From Pseudomonadota bacterium (lineage in GTDB: Bacteria > Desulfobacterota > JADFVX01): DNA of 10,510 bases. The stretch lies in assembly GCA_015222555.1 (NCBI GenBank), contig JADFVM010000260.1:1-10510 (forward strand), in the 5' to 3' direction. The position numbers and the translations under genes were made by a program. How positions within the stretch are numbered: the first letter of the stretch is position 1; each line of letters starts with the position of its first letter. Below the pieces are notes generated by a model, which was given only the letters and a program-made list of their open reading frames with translations, had not been told where the DNA came from and ran no database searches. This document shows, piece by piece, positions 6,958 through 10,510 of the stretch.

Positions 6958-6964
6958 AGGGAGG
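6958..6964 (+). promoter_or_regulatory. Ribosome binding site selecting the TTG start of the kinase-like gene
   Basis: AGGGAGG lies five bases before TTG 6970 and eleven before the in-frame ATG 6976, so the TTG is preferred. The two choices differ by only two residues. Confidence 0.6.
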
Positions 6965-6969
6965 AAATA

Positions 6970-7854
6970 TTGGATATGGATATCTCTGATGAAAAATTGA
7001 TAGAAGAAGTAAAGAAGAGACTTGATGAAAAAAACAGGGCAATCAATGATTTGCGGGCTACCACTCTTAACCTGGAAGATGTTAATAAAAAACTTCAGGA
7101 TTCTGAAAGTTTAAAATCCAACTTCCTCTCCAATATAAGAAATGAGATAAACAACCCTCTGACAACACTGGTTGCTCTCAGTGGTGAGCTTTCAGTCATG
7201 AAAAGCTTTGAGGAGGAAGACATAAGCTCTTTTATACGAATGATTTATCTGGAAGCTTTAAACCTTGATTTTCAAATAAGGAATGTATTAATGGCAGCCG
7301 ATCTGGAGGCCGGCGAATCAAAACTCAATATTACAAAAACGGACCTAAACTCCATTATAGACAGCTGTTTGAAAAATCTTACACCGTTCATGGAGATACA
7401 CAAAATTAATTTAATTAAAGAAGGTCCCGAAGACATCTGGATTAATACTGATTCGGACAGGCTCTTTATTGCCATTTTAAACCTTCTCAGAAATGGAATT
7501 AATTTTAACAGGGAAGGGGGGAGGCTTGAGATATCTTTTGGAGAGAGCGATGAAGAGTTTTTCTTTACCGTTAAAGATGAAGGTATTGGTATTGAGAGCA
7601 AAGACCAGCAGATCATATTCGACAGATTTAAACAGTTGGATGCTGGGACTCAAAAAAAATATATGGGACACGGTCTTGGACTAAGTGTTACTAAAGCAGC
7701 AGTAGAAAGTATTGATGGTCTTATCTCCGTAGAGAGCCAGCCGGGCGAGGGAAGCTCATTTACTTTGATGTGTAAAAAACAGATGGAAAATGAAATAGGA
7801 GGGATTTCTACAACGGGAATAGAATTCTTTTGTGATGCAGATGAGGAATTCTGA
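6970..7854 (+). CDS. Soluble histidine-kinase-like protein lacking the H-box histidine
   Basis: This 294-residue protein has no membrane segment and no recognisable sensor domain. Residues 8-48 are a probable coiled coil. The region aligned with HisKA reads F-L-S-N-I-R-N-E-I-N-N-P-L (52-64), where kinases normally have S-H-E-I-R-T-P-L, so the phospho-acceptor His is N58. The ATPase domain looks complete: an N box with N171 and N175, a G1 box D203-E-G-I-G, an F box I-F-D-R-F around 216-220, a G2 box G233-H-G-L-G and a final G-E-G-S-S-F. It may therefore bind ATP without autophosphorylating on the usual residue, acting as a pseudokinase, a phosphatase, or a Ser/Thr kinase for a partner such as the STAS protein (all inference). 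It sits between cheR and cheD, and its stop overlaps the cheD start by one base. The last 25 residues are acidic, ending in D-E-E-F. Confidence 0.85.
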   Translation: MDMDISDEKLIEEVKKRLDEKNRAINDLRATTLNLEDVNKKLQDSESLKSNFLSNIRNEINNPLTTLVALSGELSVMKSFEEEDISSFIRMIYLEALNLDFQIRNVLMAADLEAGESKLNITKTDLNSIIDSCLKNLTPFMEIHKINLIKEGPEDIWINTDSDRLFIAILNLLRNGINFNREGGRLEISFGESDEEFFFTVKDEGIGIESKDQQIIFDRFKQLDAGTQKKYMGHGLGLSVTKAAVESIDGLISVESQPGEGSSFTLMCKKQMENEIGGISTTGIEFFCDADEEF

Positions 7855-8348
7855 TGAATCTGGAATCACTTTCGTTGGAAGAAAAAACCCACTATCTTCA
7901 TCCAGGAAACTTATTTGCACACTATAATCCCTATATTGTAACAACTATTCTAGGTTCATGTATTGCTGTTTGCTTATGGGACCCCATTAATAAAATTGGA
8001 GGAATTAACCACTACATGCTCCCCCTCTGGAACGGTGAAGGGCTTTCGGAACCTAAGTACGGTAATATAGCTATAAAAAAGCTGACAGAGAAACTGGTGG
8101 TGCTCGGCTCAAAAAAAAGAAACCTCAAGGCAAAGGTTTTCGGAGGGTCTACTATTCATGAGAACGCTCATGGCCTGATTAATGTTGGTGAGCGAAATAT
8201 AATCCTCGCCCGGGACCTGCTTGAAGCTGAAGGAATTCCCATCATTAGTTCCGACACAGGTGGCAGCCGAGGAAGAAGGCTTCTTTTCTATACTAATACT
8301 GGTGTTGCCAAGTTAAGATATATAAAGAAAAGTAGTGACCTCTTTTAA
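7854..8348 (+). CDS. cheD: Receptor glutamine deamidase CheD
   Basis: CheD converts receptor glutamines to glutamates and, in CheC-containing bacteria, also partners CheC. The protein is 164 residues, normal for the family. The active-site signature T30-T-I-L-G-S-C36 is followed by G-G-I-N-H53, giving the same Thr-Cys-His spacing as Thermotoga maritima CheD (T21, C27, H44). The distal V-F-G-G-S (about 98-102) and D-T-G-G-S-R-G-R-R-L-L-F signatures are also present. ATG 7854 overlaps the stop of the preceding gene, and GAGGAA lies at 7843-7848, so translation is probably coupled. No cheC is seen in the window. It should be catalytically active. Confidence 0.93.
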   Translation: MNLESLSLEEKTHYLHPGNLFAHYNPYIVTTILGSCIAVCLWDPINKIGGINHYMLPLWNGEGLSEPKYGNIAIKKLTEKLVVLGSKKRNLKAKVFGGSTIHENAHGLINVGERNIILARDLLEAEGIPIISSDTGGSRGRRLLFYTNTGVAKLRYIKKSSDLF

Positions 8349-8354
8349 CCTATT

Positions 8355-8852
8355 ATGAATGACAAAATGGCACCTACTGCGATCTTTCTCGAACCGGCAA
8401 CGGTTTTCGTAAACAGGGAAGCAACGGTGATATCAACGGTTCTCGGATCTGCGGTTGCAGTAACTCTGTGGGAAAGAAAAAAAAAGTTTGGTGGAATGTG
8501 CCACTTTATTTTCCCCAAGGCAGATGCCAGTCAAAGGAGGACGGTGGAATATGGCAATGTTGCAATATATGCTCTCATTAAGGCCATGAATGATTTCGGC
8601 TCCAACTTAAAAGATCTGGAAGCCCAGATATTTGGCGGAGCAGAGCCTCTGGATATCCCTGTAGAGAAAAAAACGTTCGGACCGAAAAATATTGAGGCTG
8701 CACGCACAGCTCTCCAAAAATACAGGATCAGGGTAATATCTGAGGATATAGGTGGTCATGTCGGTAGGAAGATATCCTTTAATACACAAAAAAATGAAGT
8801 CGTTGCCTATAAGGTTAAAAATATTCGAAACCAGGACTGGCATTTCATGTGA
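8355..8852 (+). CDS. Second CheD-like protein with the catalytic Cys replaced by Ala
   Basis: A 165-residue CheD homologue directly after the first, six bases from its stop codon. It keeps the whole fold: V-L-G-S-A-V-A-V (29-36), G-G-M-C-H50, Y-G-N-V-A-I, I-F-G-G-A and D-I-G-G-H-V-G-R-K-I-S-F. The nucleophile position is A33 (GCG at 8451-8453) instead of Cys, and the active-site Thr position is S27. His50 remains. It is therefore unlikely to be a deamidase by the known cysteine mechanism. It might pair with the active CheD, bind receptors as a competitor, or do the protein-binding job of CheD (inference). No ribosome binding site is visible before ATG 8355, so coupling to the upstream cheD is likely. 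The sequence differs widely from its neighbour, which argues against a recent duplication. The frame is intact. Confidence 0.88.
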   Translation: MNDKMAPTAIFLEPATVFVNREATVISTVLGSAVAVTLWERKKKFGGMCHFIFPKADASQRRTVEYGNVAIYALIKAMNDFGSNLKDLEAQIFGGAEPLDIPVEKKTFGPKNIEAARTALQKYRIRVISEDIGGHVGRKISFNTQKNEVVAYKVKNIRNQDWHFM

Positions 8853-8917
8853 AGTAATAAGGCACTGTTTCGTTAAAAGTAGTAGAGAAGTCAATATCAA
8901 AAAAAGGGGAGAATAAT

Positions 8918-9961
8918 GTGAAGACAAAGGTTCTAATCGTTGATGATTCCGCTGTTGTTAGAAACCTCCTCTCATCAATTCTGTCGAAGGACCCAAGTAT
9001 AGAGGTCATTGGAACGGCACCGGACCCGTACATAGCGAGGGACAAGATTGTAAAATACCACCCAGATGTGATTACACTCGATGTTGAGATGCCAAGAATG
9101 GATGGTATTACATTCCTGAAAAAACTGATGAAACATTTTCCTATACCCGTAGTCATCGTCAGCTCACTCACCCCGAAAGGAGCTATAACAACGATGAAAG
9201 CCTTTGAAGCGGGTGCTGTCGAGGTGATTGCGAAACCGGAAATGGATATCACCAAAGGATTAGAAATCGTATCGGCCCGTATCATCGAAAAAGTTAAAAT
9301 AGCAGCTACGGCCAAAGTAAAGAAACGTGACGCAAGAAAAGAGGCAGTTGATAAAAGACGCCAGCCGTTAACCACCAAGGCCCTTGCTCAAAGCACTAAC
9401 AAGATTGTAGCAATAGGTGCATCAACGGGCGGGACGGAGGCGATTAGAGAAGTCTTAATCAGTATGCCGGCAAACAGCCCCGGGATAGTAATCGTTCAAC
9501 ATATGCCGGAGAAGTTTACCAAAATGTTTGCTAAGAGACTGAACGAGCAATGTGCAATGGATGTAAAGGAAGCCCGTGAGGGAGACGGAGTTTATCCTGG
9601 AGTTGTCTTGATAGCCCCCGGAAACCATCACATGGTGCTTAAAAGAAGTGGAGCCAGGTACTATGTAAAGCTAAACCAGAATCCGCCGGTTTTTCACCAG
9701 CGCCCGTCGGTAGATGTCCTTTTTGAGTCGGTAGCTACCTATACCGGCGCAAATAGTGTGGGTGTAATTATGACCGGCATGGGAGCTGATGGTGCTGGAG
9801 GCCTTTTAAAAATGAAGGAAGCGGGTGCCAAAACAATAGCGCAGGACGAGAAGAGCAGCATTGTCTTTGGTATGCCCAAGGAAGCTATAAAACTGGGTGC
9901 GGCACAAAAAGTTATTTCACTTAGTGATATTCCACAAGCTATTCTTTCATCATGCCGGTAA
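8918..9961 (+). CDS. cheB: Chemotaxis response regulator methylesterase CheB
   Basis: CheB removes methyl groups from receptor glutamates and can deamidate glutamines; phosphorylation by CheA activates it. The 347-residue protein has an N-terminal receiver (residues 1-125) with D9-D10, phospho-acceptor D55 (in L-D-V-E-M-P) and K106 (in A-K-P). A basic linker covers about 126-160. The C-terminal esterase has the catalytic triad S169 (in I-G-A-S-T-G-G), H195 (in V-Q-H-M-P) and D291 (in G-M-G-A-D-G). The start is GTG 8918, six bases after GGGGAG (8906-8911). An ATG at 8916 is out of frame and meets a stop at once. It is the last gene of the co-directional run and completes the CheR, CheD and CheB adaptation set. 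Confidence 0.95.
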   Translation: MKTKVLIVDDSAVVRNLLSSILSKDPSIEVIGTAPDPYIARDKIVKYHPDVITLDVEMPRMDGITFLKKLMKHFPIPVVIVSSLTPKGAITTMKAFEAGAVEVIAKPEMDITKGLEIVSARIIEKVKIAATAKVKKRDARKEAVDKRRQPLTTKALAQSTNKIVAIGASTGGTEAIREVLISMPANSPGIVIVQHMPEKFTKMFAKRLNEQCAMDVKEAREGDGVYPGVVLIAPGNHHMVLKRSGARYYVKLNQNPPVFHQRPSVDVLFESVATYTGANSVGVIMTGMGADGAGGLLKMKEAGAKTIAQDEKSSIVFGMPKEAIKLGAAQKVISLSDIPQAILSSCR

Positions 9962-9982
9962 CAAACATGTGAAATATAATCT

Positions 9983-10002
9983 GGTTTTAACTGGTTAAAA
10001 CC
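9983..10002 (+). terminator. Palindrome after cheB, candidate terminator
   Basis: GGTTTTAAC pairs perfectly with GTTAAAACC around a two-base centre, 21 bases after the cheB stop. TCTTTATTCTC follows. The position suits the end of the operon, but the stem is mostly A-T pairs and the T run is interrupted. A protein-binding operator is an alternative reading. Confidence 0.45.
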
Positions 10003-10098
10003 TCTTTATTCTCTAACTCATGTCACACTTTCTCTCCGTAATGGTTAATTTTCATTCTTTTAATTTTTGAGGACTTGTAGGTGCAGTTAACAATAAAT

Positions 10099-10115
10099 CT
10101 GACACCGAATGTCAG
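10099..10115 (+). other. Small perfect hairpin in the spacer
   Basis: CTGACA pairs with TGTCAG across the five-base loop CCGAA. An A+T-rich run with several Ts follows (AAATTTTAACTTTT, 10119-10132). It could be a second weak terminator or a regulator site. The six-pair stem is short. Confidence 0.35.
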
Positions 10116-10204
10116 GTCAAATTTTAACTTTTACAGCTTATATTTTCCAATCCTTCTCTTCCACACTCTCTTTTAAAACTCATTTCCCGGATTTCCAAAA
10201 AAAA

Positions 10205-10253
10205 CGACAAAACCGCAATATATGTCGCACATTCAGCAATATGTGTCGCGACA
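10205..10253 (+). promoter_or_regulatory. Clustered TGTCG half-sites upstream of the response regulator, candidate operator
   Basis: Two 14-base direct repeats, GCAATATATGTCGC (10215-10228) and GCAATATGTGTCGC (10236-10249), differ at one base and are 21 bases apart, about two helical turns. The second runs into the perfect palindrome TGTCGCGACA (10244-10253). An inverted CGACA lies at 10205-10209. This gives four half-sites about 60 to 110 bases before the next start codon. The regulator is not identified. Confidence 0.5.
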
Positions 10254-10261
10254 AGCCTCAG

Positions 10262-10289
10262 TTATTGTGGTAATTTTAGTCTGTAATAT
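10262..10289 (+). promoter_or_regulatory. Weak candidate promoter for the last gene
   Basis: TAATAT (10284-10289) is a possible -10 element, with TTATTG (10262-10267) 16 bases upstream as a poor -35. It lies between the TGTCG cluster and the TTG start at 10317. The match to the sigma-70 consensus is modest. Confidence 0.25.
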
Positions 10290-10316
10290 TTTCCTTTCTA
10301 TTAGTGGGTGGTGCCT

Positions 10317-10510
10317 TTGGAAAAACAAATAATTTTATTGGTTGATGACGAGCCAGTGTTATTGGAATCTACTGCAGAGTATCTGAGTAAAGAATTCCAT
10401 GTTCATCTGGCATCAAATGGTGCGGAAGCATGGGAAATATTAAATAAAGAGAATATTGATTGTCTTGTAACTGATATCAATATGCCAGTAATGAACGGTT
10501 TTGAACTTTT
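10317..10510 (+). CDS. Response regulator receiver domain, 3' end outside the window
   Basis: The visible 64 residues are the first half of a receiver domain. They include I-L-L-V-D10-D11-E, a conserved N-G-A-E-A-W segment and the phospho-acceptor D53 in V-T-D-I-N-M-P. The start is probably TTG 10317, preceded by GGGTGG; in-frame GTG codons at 10308 and 10311 are alternatives. A TAG at 10302-10304 closes the frame upstream. Output domain and full length are unknown because the gene runs off the window. It could be a stand-alone receiver, a transcription factor or a hybrid kinase. The long spacer before it suggests a separate transcription unit from the chemotaxis operon. Confidence 0.85.
   Translation, partial: MEKQIILLVDDEPVLLESTAEYLSKEFHVHLASNGAEAWEILNKENIDCLVTDINMPVMNGFEL

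Larger units (their letters stand above)
9962..10316. other. 355-base gene-free spacer between cheB and the last gene
   Basis: This A+T-rich stretch contains no coding frame I can support. In order it holds the palindrome at 9983-10002, the hairpin at 10099-10115 and a cluster of TGTCG half-sites at 10205-10253, which lies just before the next gene. It probably separates two transcription units. Confidence 0.6.

Noticed and set aside
7837..7851. Acidic D-E-E-F end of the kinase-like protein as a second CheR-type tether
   Set aside because: The last five residues (A-D-E-E-F) lack the first aromatic of the x-aromatic-x-x-aromatic pattern.
10099..10115. CTGACA/TGTCAG hairpin as an insertion-sequence end
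   Set aside because: There is no transposase, no second terminal repeat and no target duplication nearby.
10299..10322. Possible sigma-54 promoter near GGTGGTGCCTTTGG
   Set aside because: The spacing and the TGC element do not match the GG-N10-GC consensus, and it overlaps the start codon.

Overview
The window is one dense, plus-strand chemotaxis locus running from about position 82 to 9961. A 355-base spacer follows, and then the start of a separately controlled response-regulator gene cut by the window edge. The mix suggests a Gram-negative bacterium of the Desulfobacterota (former Deltaproteobacteria) type: a CheA with a CheD/CheB/CheR adaptation set, a receptor with a large periplasmic part, and moderate G+C. 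That placement is inferred from protein style only; no RNA marker gene is present.

Layout: the tail of an unidentified upstream gene (2-91); a small STAS-domain protein (82-348); cheY (442-822); cheA (892-3108); cheW (3181-3702); a methyl-accepting chemoreceptor (3768-5900); cheR (6061-6900, apparently starting at a rare ATA codon); an orphan histidine-kinase-like protein (6970-7854); cheD (7854-8348); a second cheD-like gene (8355-8852); and cheB (8918-9961). All are co-directional with short gaps or overlaps, so one operon or a few linked transcripts are likely. A palindrome just after cheB may end the transcript. The spacer 9962-10316 also holds a small hairpin and a cluster of TGTCG half-sites upstream of the last gene.

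How they work together: the receptor, CheW and CheA form the signalling complex. CheA passes phosphate to CheY and CheB. CheR (methylation), CheB (demethylation and deamidation) and CheD (deamidation) tune the receptor. The receptor ends in an x-F-x-x-F pentapeptide, and CheR has the matching glycine-patterned loop, so tethered methylation is plausible. No CheZ, CheC, CheX or FliY phosphatase is seen, and no flagellar or pilus gene shows what output is controlled.

The unusual part is the adaptation half. Between cheR and cheB lie a kinase-like protein whose H-box histidine is an asparagine while its ATP-binding boxes look intact, an ordinary CheD, and a second CheD whose catalytic cysteine is an alanine. 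Two apparently inactivated enzyme homologues side by side in an otherwise complete operon suggest a regulatory, protein-binding adaptation module.
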